Source: Pseudomonas borbori
Lineage (GTDB): Bacteria; Pseudomonadota; Gammaproteobacteria; Pseudomonadales; Pseudomonadaceae
Length of the DNA: 64,000 nt
Assembly (NCBI RefSeq): GCF_900115555.1
Contig: NZ_FOWX01000012.1
Location: 1-64,000 of the forward strand
Reading direction: 5' to 3'
Part shown: piece after piece, positions 36,564 to 44,656 of the stretch
How the letters are laid out: every line of letters begins with the position of its first letter
How positions within the stretch are numbered: the first letter of the stretch is position 1
Notes under the pieces: generated by a model
What the model was told of the DNA's origin: nothing
Seen by the model: only the letters and a program-made list of their open reading frames with translations
The model's database searches: none
Translations under genes and position numbers: made by a program

Positions 36564-37352
36564 ATGTCCAACAACAACAGCGGCAAACGCAAGCCCGTGG
36601 TCCTCATGTCCATGGGCGTTCAGGAACGTAAAGGGCATGCCTATCAGGTGATGACCCACAAATACATTGTCCCCCTCGTCGAGCTCTCCGGCTGCGTACC
36701 GCTACTGGCACCGACCTGCTGCGGCAGCGACGACCTCGAGCAATACCTCGACATGGTCGACGGCGTGTACCTCACCGGCGCCGGCAGCAACATCGACCCG
36801 GCGCTCTACAACCAGGAAAACCTCACCCCGGACAAGGCCCAGGACCGCGATCGCGACCTGTTCGACCTGCCGCTGATCCGCGCCGCCATCGCCCGTGGCC
36901 TGCCGCTCTTCGGCATCTGCCGCGGCATGCAGGAAATCAACGTGGCCCTGGGTGGCGACATCCACCAGAAACTCTATGCCGTCGGCGACTTCGACGACCA
37001 CCGCGAAGACTCCGACGACCCGGTGGATGTGCAGTACGGCGAAAGCCACAGCGTGCGCCTGGTAGCCGGCAGCTGGCTGGCCGAGTTGCTGGGCAAGGAT
37101 GAGATCAGCACCAACTCGCTGCACGGCCAGGGCATCGCCACCCTGGGCGAAGGCCTCGAGCCGCTGGCCTACGCCGAAGACGGCCTGATCGAAGCCATCC
37201 ATGCGCCCGGCCTGGCGCAGTTCACCCTCGCCGTGCAGTGGCACCCGGAATGGCAGGCCAGCGCAAATCCCGACTCGGTGAAAATCTTCCAGGCCTTCGG
37301 CGCGGCCTGCCGCCAGCGCATGGCGCAGACCACGCCGGCGAACCACCGCTAG
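36564..37352 (+). CDS. puuD: Gamma-glutamyl-gamma-aminobutyrate hydrolase (PuuD-type)
   Basis: 262-residue class I glutamine-amidotransferase-like hydrolase. The nucleophile is C119 in LFGICRGMQEIN, and the His-Glu pair is in VQWHPEW; the TGAGSNIDP loop is family-typical. It releases GABA from gamma-glutamyl-GABA in putrescine catabolism. Pseudomonas carries several paralogues, and this one is not beside other polyamine genes here, so the exact substrate may differ. Confidence 0.85.
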   Translation: MSNNNSGKRKPVVLMSMGVQERKGHAYQVMTHKYIVPLVELSGCVPLLAPTCCGSDDLEQYLDMVDGVYLTGAGSNIDPALYNQENLTPDKAQDRDRDLFDLPLIRAAIARGLPLFGICRGMQEINVALGGDIHQKLYAVGDFDDHREDSDDPVDVQYGESHSVRLVAGSWLAELLGKDEISTNSLHGQGIATLGEGLEPLAYAEDGLIEAIHAPGLAQFTLAVQWHPEWQASANPDSVKIFQAFGAACRQRMAQTTPANHR

Positions 37353-37410
37353 CCGACCGCGCTTGCGCGGCCGAGCACCTGCACGCAGACGCTCGGCCGG
37401 GGTTGGCGGG

Positions 37411-39093
37411 CTATTCGAGGGTGAACCACTGCACCTCGACCCGGCGGTTCTGCTCGCTGTCGGCACCGAGCGGCTCTTCCCAGCCACGGCCGACCAGTTC
37501 GATGCGCTCCTCGGCGATCCCCGGATGGCGCGCCAGCAGCGCCTCCTTGACCGCCTGGGTGCGCTGGCGCGACAGCTCCATGGCCTTCAGCGCCATCTTG
37601 CGCAGCAGCGCCGGGCCGCCCTGACGCTCGAACTCGCCGACCATGGCGTTATCCACATGGCCGCGTAGCAGGACGATGGAGCCGGGGCTGACCTGGAGGA
37701 ACTGCTTGATGGTGTCCAGGTAGTCCTGGTTGTCCTTGGCCTGTTTGTCCAGCTCAGCCGAGTTCGGTTCGAAGAAGAAGCGGATGTCCTTGCTCAGCAG
37801 CGCGTCGCCCTCCAGGGCGACCTTGCCGCTGGTGCGGATCGGCGCGATGGCGATGCTCTGGCCCTTGAACTGGCCGCCCTCGGCCAGTGCCTTGAGGTGC
37901 TGCAGATCAGCGAAGCGCGCCGGATCGGCCGGGTTGCGGATCAGCGCACCATAGGCCAGCACCGAAGACTGGAAGATGCCCTGGAAGGAGCCGGCCGAAT
38001 CGATGCTGCCGTCGAAGAACGCCAGGTTTTCCGGCAGGTTGCTCAGGTGCACCTTGCTCAGCTCGTCGAGGGTTTCTTCCGGGGTCCAGCCGAACGCCTG
38101 GGCGACTACGCCGGCATGGCTTTTCGGATCGTCGCGCAGCAGGCGGTTGCCTTCCAGCAGGCCGTGTACCAGGCCCTTGACGATCTGCGGGTGGGCCGTG
38201 GCGAAACCCTTGTTGACCACCAGGATGTCGGCGACCACCAGCAGGTTGCGGTTGGACACCAGCATCTTCGCCGCGCCGGCGGATTCGGCGACCACTTCAT
38301 CGGTACGCGGCGACCAGCCGACGCAGCCGTTCAGGCGCTGCTTGCCGGTCAATTCCGCGGCGTAGGCATCGCAGGCGATAAAGGCATCCTCGTAGAACAC
38401 CAGGCCCAGCTCGTTCGGCCCCGGCCGGGCGTCCAGGTCGCGCAGCACCTTGACCGGCACGCCGGCTTCGGACGCCAGGTAGCGGATGAAGAACTCGCTC
38501 TCGTTGAACTGGGTGGCGCCGAGCACCTTGCCCTTGAGCTGATTGACGCTGGCGATGGCGCTGTCCACCACCACCTGGTCGGCGCCGCGGGAGAAGGCGA
38601 TCTGCGCCGGCACCGTGACCTCGAACTGCCGGCCGAGCACGGCCAGCACATCGGCAGTGGTGGCCACCGCGGCCATCTGACCGTTGTTCAGCGCCGACCA
38701 TTCCTCGCTCTCGCCCTTGCTCAGGCGCACCTGGAAGCCGTACTGCTTGGCGAAGAAGGAGTCGGGGTTGGGCGCCAGCCCGCCGTTGGCGACGATCAGC
38801 CCGCCGTAACCGGCGTACTCGCTCATGTCGACGTCGATGATGTTGTTCTTCATCTCGTAGGGCGCGGCCGATTGCAGGGTCGGCGTACCGCTTACCGGCT
38901 CGACCGGCACAGGCCCGCCGTCCACCCCGAGGCTGGCGGGCAGGCCGCCGAGCACGCTGTCGCCACCTTCCTTGAGCATGTCCTTGCCGACCAGCCAGGC
39001 GCCCAGGCCAAGCAGGCCGAGCACCAGCACTATGGTCAGCAACTTGCCGGCGGCATTGCCGCGCTGGCGCGCCCTGGGTGCGAATAGATACAT
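37411..39093 (-). CDS. Inner-membrane-anchored NMT1-type binding domain fused to OmpA domain
   Basis: 560 residues from ATG 39093 (GGGAGAGG upstream). One N-terminal membrane helix (LLTIVLVLGLLGLGAWLVG, ~17-35) anchors the protein, facing the periplasm. Residues ~85-400 form a NitT/TauT (NMT1)-like solute-binding domain (YGGLIVANGGLAPNPDSFFAK, QIAFSRGADQVVVDSAIA, NKGFATAHPQIVKGLVHGLL). Residues ~430-560 are OmpA-like (IRFFFEPNSAELD, LLRGHVDNAMV, ELVGRGWEEPL, QNRRVEVQW), expected to bind peptidoglycan. No transporter genes lie nearby, so it probably senses or tethers. It is last in the PspA/AAA cluster but separated from it by 211 bp with repeats. Confidence 0.82.
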   Translation of the reverse strand: MYLFAPRARQRGNAAGKLLTIVLVLGLLGLGAWLVGKDMLKEGGDSVLGGLPASLGVDGGPVPVEPVSGTPTLQSAAPYEMKNNIIDVDMSEYAGYGGLIVANGGLAPNPDSFFAKQYGFQVRLSKGESEEWSALNNGQMAAVATTADVLAVLGRQFEVTVPAQIAFSRGADQVVVDSAIASVNQLKGKVLGATQFNESEFFIRYLASEAGVPVKVLRDLDARPGPNELGLVFYEDAFIACDAYAAELTGKQRLNGCVGWSPRTDEVVAESAGAAKMLVSNRNLLVVADILVVNKGFATAHPQIVKGLVHGLLEGNRLLRDDPKSHAGVVAQAFGWTPEETLDELSKVHLSNLPENLAFFDGSIDSAGSFQGIFQSSVLAYGALIRNPADPARFADLQHLKALAEGGQFKGQSIAIAPIRTSGKVALEGDALLSKDIRFFFEPNSAELDKQAKDNQDYLDTIKQFLQVSPGSIVLLRGHVDNAMVGEFERQGGPALLRKMALKAMELSRQRTQAVKEALLARHPGIAEERIELVGRGWEEPLGADSEQNRRVEVQWFTLE

Positions 39094-39160
39094 GACGCCT
39101 CTCCCTGTCGGATGCGGGCCAGCGGCCCGCCAATCAAAAGTGTTCATAGCCTAAATCGCT

Positions 39161-39265
39161 TCCCGGATTTCATCCGGACTACGGTCTGCGACAACGTAGG
39201 GTGGATAACGCCTTTTTCATCCACCATCGTCGATGGTGGATGGGTGAAGCGTCATCCACCCTACC
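39161..39265. repeat. Two dispersed repeat fragments inside the PspA/AAA cluster
   Basis: A half-copy of the CCGGATG family (TTCCCGGATTTCATCCGGAC, about 39161-39180) is followed by an inverted repeat at 39196-39265 with arms GTAGGGTGGATAACG and CGTCATCCACCCTAC and an inner palindrome CCACCATCGTCGATGGTGG. It lies between the coiled-coil gene and the OmpA-fusion gene and may attenuate read-through. Confidence 0.75.
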
Positions 39266-39304
39266 CAGATCCGTGACCCGGATAAGCCTGGGTGCAGCAG
39301 CCCA

Positions 39305-40162
39305 TCAGTGTCGAAGCGACTGGCCTTGCGCCGGCTTGTCGCCCTGGCCTTGCAGCACATAGCGCGGCAGGCTCTGTTGTTCGTCGAGTTCGAGCACGCC
39401 GAGCAGGTCGCGCTGGCTGTTCAGCCAGCGGCTGGCCTCGTTGAACGAGCTGGTCAGGGCGTTCAGCGCCAGGCCGATCTGTTCCTCGTCGGTGGCCAGC
39501 AGGGTCTGTTCGCGGATCAGGGCGATCTGCTGCTCGATGCGCTGCAGCTCGGCATCCACATGCTCCTGGCGCCGCAGGCCTTCGACATGGGCCGCCTGGC
39601 GCGCGTCTATCACCTGCTTCTGCTGTTCCAGGCTGCGGCGCAGTTCGTCGCTCAGCTCGGCGGCGGCCAGGCGCAGATCGATCTGTTCTTCCTGCTGCTG
39701 CAACTCGGCGCTGTCGCGGGCGGCGGTGTCCGCCACCACGCTCAGCGCCTGGCCGGCGACCAGCAGGCGCAGGTTGAGCCACACCAGTTGCTCCAGGCTG
39801 GCGGCGTGCGAGGCCATCAACGGCGAGCGCGCCAGCAGTTGCAGCACCTCGCGGGCGCGCGCCTCGACCTGCTGCTGACGCTGGCGCTGCGCCGCATCGA
39901 GCAGGGCCAGGCTGGCCTCGTAACGTTGTCCGGCAGGGTCGACCGGCTGCACTTGCCGGGCATCCACGCTGCGACGAAAACGCGCGTTGCGCGCCAGCAG
40001 CGCCAGATAAGCCAGCTCCAGGCCGGCGCCAAGGACCCAAAAGCCGGGGCTGACAAAGGCGCCCAACAAGCCGAACGCCGCCAGGCCGAACCAGTTCGGC
40101 GCCAGCGGCATGCCCAGCGGGCGGGCATTGAAGGCCGCCCATAGGTAGCGTCCGCCACTCAT
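39305..40162 (-). CDS. Membrane-anchored coiled-coil protein
   Basis: 285 residues. The N-terminal ~60 residues hold two hydrophobic segments (WFGLAAFGLLGAFVSPGFWVLGAG, LELAYLALLA). The rest is a long charged helix, strongly coiled coil (AQRQRQQQVEARAREVLQLLA, LQQQEEQIDLRLAAAELSDEL, LEQQKQVIDARQAAHVEGLRR), with no cysteines or enzyme motifs. I do not recognise a named function. Its ATG overlaps the stop of the AAA ATPase gene (ATGA), so it is translationally coupled to it. It is probably a scaffold linking the ATPase or PspA protein to the inner membrane. Confidence 0.8.
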   Translation of the reverse strand: MSGGRYLWAAFNARPLGMPLAPNWFGLAAFGLLGAFVSPGFWVLGAGLELAYLALLARNARFRRSVDARQVQPVDPAGQRYEASLALLDAAQRQRQQQVEARAREVLQLLARSPLMASHAASLEQLVWLNLRLLVAGQALSVVADTAARDSAELQQQEEQIDLRLAAAELSDELRRSLEQQKQVIDARQAAHVEGLRRQEHVDAELQRIEQQIALIREQTLLATDEEQIGLALNALTSSFNEASRWLNSQRDLLGVLELDEQQSLPRYVLQGQGDKPAQGQSLRH

Positions 40163-41808
40163 GGGCTGAGGTTCTCGTCGGCGAGATGGCGCAGGGACTC
40201 GGGCACGAAGGCCATGTCGGTGGCTTCGCGGATGGCGATGCTCATCTGCAGGCGCAGCACCTGCTCGGCCACCGGCGGCTGGTAACCCTGCAGGCAATGC
40301 TCGAGCGCTGCCAAGGGCTGCATCTGCGCGGTGCGCACCTGACGGTAGACCTTCACCGCCAGCGCCTCGGCGGCGCCCGGAGTGAGCAGCAAGGGTAGCG
40401 GCAACTTCACCAGCGCCTTGCTTTCCAGCTTGAGCTCGAAGCGCTTGAGCAGGGCCCTGAGCAGCGCCGCGCTCTCCTCGATTGTGGTGGTCGGCAGCAG
40501 CGGGATCTTCACATCGACCCGACCCGGACGCTTGAGGTCGACCTCGATCAGGTCGGGGCGCGAGGAGGCGAGAATCCAGATCACCTTGCCGCGGTTGTCG
40601 GCGTCGCCCATCTCCTGGGCGATCATCGAGTAGAGGCGCCCGGACAGGCCACTGTCGCCACTGCCGCCATCGCGCTTGCCGAGGGTCTGGTCGGCTTCGT
40701 CGATAAATACGATGCAGCGGCCGAGGCCACGGATCAGGCGGAAGATCTTCTCCAGGTTGCCTTCGCTGGAACCGACCCAACGGTCGCGGAAGTTCTTCAG
40801 CTTGACCACCGGCACCCCGGCCTCGCCGGCCAGGCACTCGACCAGGTAGGTCTTGCCGGTGCCGACCGGGCCGCAAAAGATGTAGCCCTTGGGCAGCGCG
40901 CGCAGGTCGGCGGCCTGCCAGAGCGCCATGTCCTGACGCAGCCAGACTTTCAGCGCGTCCTGGGCGTGGTAATCGTCCAGGGTGCGCTTGGATTCGATGA
41001 ATTCCACCAGGCCGGCGCTGTCGGTTTCCACCAGCTGCTTCTTGGCTTCGACCCAGTCCTGGGCGCCGAGCACCTTGCCCTGGTGGGCGCGGCGCTTGAC
41101 CAGGCTGGCCAGGGCGCTGAGGCTGACCCCGGCCAGGGCCTGCACCGCGCCGTTATCCTCGGCGGCGAAGGCCTTGGGGTGGTCCAGGCGCAGCTGCGCC
41201 AGGCACTGGCCGAGGCTGTCGGCATCCGGCAGCGGCACCTGCACCCGGTCGATGCGCGGGTTATTGGCCACCAGCGGATGCAGGTCATTGAGGTTGTCGG
41301 CGAGCAGCAGGCTGGCGAAGGCCATATCGGCGAACGGCGGCTCGGCAGCCCAGTCGCGCACCAGGCTGGCCAGGCTGGCGCTGGCGAAATCGCCCTGACG
41401 GCTGGCCGGCAGCACCAGCTCGGCGCCGCGCAGGATCACCGCCACATGTTCGCTGTCGCCGCGGCCCAGCGCCTGCAGGTTGGCGCGGTAACGCAGGTAG
41501 CGGCTGATCAGCTCGATCGCCGCGCGCGGCTCATGGGGCCAGGGCTGGATCTTTTCCGCCGCCGGCCACTGGGCGAAACGCTCGCCGCCGCGCAACAGAC
41601 TGAGGCCGTTGCCCGGATCGTAGAGAAACACCAGGTCGAAGGTGCCGAGCAGCCTGGCCTCCAGGTAGCGGGTCAGGCTGACCAGGCGACCGTCCAGCGG
41701 GAAGCGGTCGGCGACATTGCCATAGAGCACGAACTGGCCGTGGGCGCCGCTCTCGTAGGCCAGGCGCAGCTCGTCGAGCCAGGCGGGTGCTTTGCCTTCA
41801 CTGCTCAT
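40159..41808 (-). CDS. AAA ATPase with degenerate N-terminal AAA-like half
   Basis: 549 residues. The C-terminal half is a classical AAA domain: Walker A GPVGTGKT (313-320), Walker B CIVFIDEAD (D370, E371), sensor-1 region WILASSRPD and arginine-finger region LKRPGRVD. The N-terminal ~290 residues look like a degenerate P-loop domain without Walker A (FVLYGNVADRF, HVAVILRGAELVLP, NNPRIDRVQVPLPDADSL), an architecture reminiscent of Ycf46-type AAA proteins. It lies 9 bp after the PspA-like gene and overlaps the coiled-coil gene. Given the ESCRT-III-related neighbour, a Vps4-like role in remodelling PspA polymers is plausible but unproven. Confidence 0.87.
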   Translation of the reverse strand: MSSEGKAPAWLDELRLAYESGAHGQFVLYGNVADRFPLDGRLVSLTRYLEARLLGTFDLVFLYDPGNGLSLLRGGERFAQWPAAEKIQPWPHEPRAAIELISRYLRYRANLQALGRGDSEHVAVILRGAELVLPASRQGDFASASLASLVRDWAAEPPFADMAFASLLLADNLNDLHPLVANNPRIDRVQVPLPDADSLGQCLAQLRLDHPKAFAAEDNGAVQALAGVSLSALASLVKRRAHQGKVLGAQDWVEAKKQLVETDSAGLVEFIESKRTLDDYHAQDALKVWLRQDMALWQAADLRALPKGYIFCGPVGTGKTYLVECLAGEAGVPVVKLKNFRDRWVGSSEGNLEKIFRLIRGLGRCIVFIDEADQTLGKRDGGSGDSGLSGRLYSMIAQEMGDADNRGKVIWILASSRPDLIEVDLKRPGRVDVKIPLLPTTTIEESAALLRALLKRFELKLESKALVKLPLPLLLTPGAAEALAVKVYRQVRTAQMQPLAALEHCLQGYQPPVAEQVLRLQMSIAIREATDMAFVPESLRHLADENLSP

Positions 41809-41817
41809 GGGCGCGCC

Positions 41818-42573
41818 TTACTGGCTTTCGGATTGCGGGTTGCTACCACCCATACTGCGATTGGCCGGCGCCTCGGGGGTGGCCTCCTGGCCCGGCAGGC
41901 TGATGCCTTCCTTGGCGGCGAAATCGGCCAGGGCCTGGTCGGCCAGGGCGTCCATCTCGGCTTCCTTGAGGTTCACTTCGCTCATGTCCATCGAGTCGCG
42001 GGCCATGCGCGCGCGGCCAGCGGCCTGGGTGCGTTCTTCCTCGACCATCTCGTGCAGGCGGTTGAGGGTGTCGCCGGAGCCGCCGATGCTGCTGACCATG
42101 CCGGCGGCCATCTCGTTCATCTCGGCCATGGCGGTCTTCATGCGCAGGTCGTTGATCGCGCCCTTGAGCGCCTCGATCTTGCTGCGCGCGGCGGCCACCG
42201 CCACTTCGCGGGCCTTGGTCAGGTTCTGGTAGGTCTCCTCGGCCTGGGCCAGCTGGCGGCGGTTTTCCTCCAGCTCGCGGCCAAGGTTCTGCAGGCGCAG
42301 GGCGTTCTGCGCGGCGGCCGACTTGTTGCCGGCGCGCAGGTGCGCGGTGGTGCGCGCATGCAGCTCGCGCTCCTCGGCCTCCTGCTTGCGCACCTGGCTC
42401 ATCAGCCGCTCGGCCAGGCCGGCATGGGCGGCCAGGCCCTGGTTGAAGTTGGCGATCTGCTTGCGCAGGTTCTCCTGTTCCAGCTCCAGCAGGGCTTCCG
42501 GGTTCTTGCGCTCCAGGTCCTTGATGAACAGGGAGAGGATGCCTTTGAAGATATTGGTCAGACGAAAGAACAT
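41818..42573 (-). CDS. PspA/IM30-family protein
   Basis: 251 residues, MFFRLTNIFKGILSLFIKDLE..., then long alpha-helical hairpins (LEQENLRKQIANFNQGLAAHA, RELEENRRQLAQAEETYQNL, SKIEALKGAINDLRMKTAMAEM) and a disordered acidic/Ser-rich tail. The N-terminal amphipathic helix fits membrane binding by PspA/Vipp1, which are ESCRT-III homologues. AAGGAG precedes ATG 42573. No pspB, pspC or pspF is adjacent, so this is not the classical Psp operon. It is the first gene of a cluster with an AAA ATPase and coiled-coil protein. Confidence 0.88.
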   Translation of the reverse strand: MFFRLTNIFKGILSLFIKDLERKNPEALLELEQENLRKQIANFNQGLAAHAGLAERLMSQVRKQEAEERELHARTTAHLRAGNKSAAAQNALRLQNLGRELEENRRQLAQAEETYQNLTKAREVAVAAARSKIEALKGAINDLRMKTAMAEMNEMAAGMVSSIGGSGDTLNRLHEMVEEERTQAAGRARMARDSMDMSEVNLKEAEMDALADQALADFAAKEGISLPGQEATPEAPANRSMGGSNPQSESQ

Positions 42574-42730
42574 GGTGTCTCCTTGCGCTATGCGGGCAAT
42601 CCATCGGTACCGGCGCCGCCGGTCAGGCTTGGCGCATTCTTGGCGAGCGCGTCGATTGTTGCAACCTTCTCGGCAATTGGCCGGACTCGGGCCACGACTG
42701 CCGGCGATGGGCACCATCCTACAAAGGCGG

Positions 42731-44566
42731 CTAGAACAGCGGCAGCTGAGCGTGACCGGCGCCGCTCGCGGGCGGCGCTGCAGGCCCGGGCTGGGTGGCC
42801 GGGTCGACAGCCAGGCGCTCGGCCAGGCCCGCCGCGCGCTCGGCGCGGGTGGCGACCGCCTCGCCCAGGCGCGCCGGCAGGCCCCAGATTTCCACCTTGT
42901 GCTTGGCCCGGGTGATGCCGGTGTAGAACAGGCTGCGGCTCAGCAGCGGGCTGGGTTGTTCGGGCAGGACCAACAGCACTTCGGAAAATTCCGAGCCCTG
43001 GCTCTTGTGCACGGTCATGGCGAAGGCGCTGTCGTGGCTGGGCAGCCGCGCCGGGGCGAAGGGCCGGTAGCCGGCCTCGCCTTCGAAGAACACCCGCAGA
43101 CCGAACTCGCTGTGCAGGCAGATGCCGATATCGCCGTTGAACAAACCGAGGGCGTAGTCGTTCTGCCGCACCATCACCGGCCGGCCGACATACCAGCGTT
43201 CGCGGCTGGCGACCTGATTGCGCCTTTTCACCCGCGCCTCCAGCGCTTCGTTGATGCCGGCCACGCCCCAGCTACCTTCGCGCTGGGCGCAGAGGGCGCG
43301 GAAGTCGTTGAAGGCGGCAAAGGCCGCCTGCGGATCGGCGCTTTTCGCCGCGGCGAGAAAGGGCGCATAGCCGCGATCCAGCCGTTCCAGCAGATCGGCG
43401 GGGGTCGGCTGGGCGTTCCAGGCCAGGTCGCTACGCTGTTCTTTGAGCAAACTCAGGGTGCCGCTGACGTCGCCGCCGTTGATCCGCCGGGCCAGCTCGC
43501 CGATGCCGCTGTCGCCGGCGAAGCGGTGGCTGTGGGTCAGCAGCACCACGGCATCGCCCAGGCGTGAAGTGGGTGGTGCGACCGCTACCGGCTGGCCGGT
43601 GATGCGCTGCAGGTCGGCAGCGGCCTGGGCGTCGAAGCCGCGGCCTTCGCAGAGTTCGGCGAATACCGCGCCGGCTTCCACCGCACAGAGTTGGTCCTTG
43701 TCGCCGAGCAGGATCAGCCGCGCGTTGGGCGGCAGGGCATCGACCAGTTTGGCCATCAGCGCCAGGTCGACCATCGAGGCTTCGTCGACCACCAGCACGT
43801 CCAGCGCCAGCGGGTTGGCTGCGTTATGGCGTACCTGCGGGCTGTCGCCACGGCTGCCGAGCAGGCGGTGCAGGGTGCGCGCCTCGTCCGGCAGAGCCGC
43901 CCTGATCGCCTCGCTGACCGGCAGGCTGGCCTTGGCATTGCGGATCGCCTCGGCCATGCGCGCCGCCGCCTTGCCGGTGGGTGCGGCCAGGCCGATGGCC
44001 AGCCGAGCGCCGCCTGGCTGCTCCAGCAACGCGGCGAGCAGGCGCACCACGGTGGTGGTCTTGCCGGTGCCGGGGCCGCCGGAAATCACCGCCAGCCGGC
44101 GCCGCACCGCCTGGGCGGCGGCCAGGCGTTGCCAGTCCGGTTGCTGGGCGTTGAAGGCGAACAGGCGGGTCAGGCTTTCGCTCAGCTGCGCCTCATCGAC
44201 GGCTGGTAGAGCGGCGGCGCGGCTAAGCAGCTGTTCGGCGAGCTGGCGTTCGTAGACCTGGTAGCGCGCCAGATAGAGGCGCTCGCCGACCAGAATCAGC
44301 GGGGTGAAGTCGCCGTCGGTGCCGACCAGGGACGAGGCGGCAAGCCGCACCTGCCACTCGGCCAGCGGCGGCAGGCAGAAGCCGTGTTCCGGCCAGGGCC
44401 GCTGCCCGGCGCGTCGGGCCAGCGGCAGGCAGACATCGCCGTTATCCAGCGCCGCACAGAGCAGCGCGGCCGAGGCCAGCACCAGCGGTTCGGCGGCCGG
44501 GTCGAGGCGGCGCAAGCTGTCGACCAGGGCGCGCTCCAGCGGGCCGAGGGGCAGATCAGGCAGCAT
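42731..44566 (-). CDS. recD: Exodeoxyribonuclease V alpha subunit (RecD)
   Basis: 611-residue 5'-3' helicase of the RecBCD complex. Walker A is GGPGTGKTTTVVRLLAAL, the Walker B-type motif is LDVLVVDEASMVDLALM, and the C-terminal helicase motif is TVHKSQGSEFSEVLLVLP. ATG 44566 (MLPDLPLGPLERALVD) is chosen for GGAG upstream; a longer frame runs into the repeat. It is third in recC-recB-recD order and separated from recB by a palindromic repeat. Confidence 0.95.
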   Translation of the reverse strand: MLPDLPLGPLERALVDSLRRLDPAAEPLVLASAALLCAALDNGDVCLPLARRAGQRPWPEHGFCLPPLAEWQVRLAASSLVGTDGDFTPLILVGERLYLARYQVYERQLAEQLLSRAAALPAVDEAQLSESLTRLFAFNAQQPDWQRLAAAQAVRRRLAVISGGPGTGKTTTVVRLLAALLEQPGGARLAIGLAAPTGKAAARMAEAIRNAKASLPVSEAIRAALPDEARTLHRLLGSRGDSPQVRHNAANPLALDVLVVDEASMVDLALMAKLVDALPPNARLILLGDKDQLCAVEAGAVFAELCEGRGFDAQAAADLQRITGQPVAVAPPTSRLGDAVVLLTHSHRFAGDSGIGELARRINGGDVSGTLSLLKEQRSDLAWNAQPTPADLLERLDRGYAPFLAAAKSADPQAAFAAFNDFRALCAQREGSWGVAGINEALEARVKRRNQVASRERWYVGRPVMVRQNDYALGLFNGDIGICLHSEFGLRVFFEGEAGYRPFAPARLPSHDSAFAMTVHKSQGSEFSEVLLVLPEQPSPLLSRSLFYTGITRAKHKVEIWGLPARLGEAVATRAERAAGLAERLAVDPATQPGPAAPPASGAGHAQLPLF

Positions 44567-44578
44567 GGCGGTACTCCG

Positions 44579-44645
44579 GTAGGAGCGGGCCATGTCCGCG
44601 ATGCTCTTGCGCCGTCGAATTTTCGCGGGCATGGCCCGCTCCTAC
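44579..44645. repeat. Dispersed palindrome between recB and recD
   Basis: Arms GTAGGAGCGGGCCATGTCCG and GCGGGCATGGCCCGCTCCTA then C around ~27 bp; same family as the copy after betB (12495-12549). It fills nearly the whole recB-recD gap. Confidence 0.85.
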
Positions 44646-44656
44646 AAAAGCTGCCA

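Noticed and set aside
36235-36651. Open frame of 138 codons overlapping the start of the gamma-glutamyl-GABA hydrolase
   Set aside because: It begins in AT-rich promoter-like DNA and runs out of frame into the well-supported hydrolase.
42679-42694. Possible sigma-54 promoter upstream of the PspA-like gene (GG-N10-GC on the minus strand)
   Set aside because: The GG and GC are correctly spaced, but the -12 element is CGGC rather than TTGC and no PspF-type activator gene is nearby.
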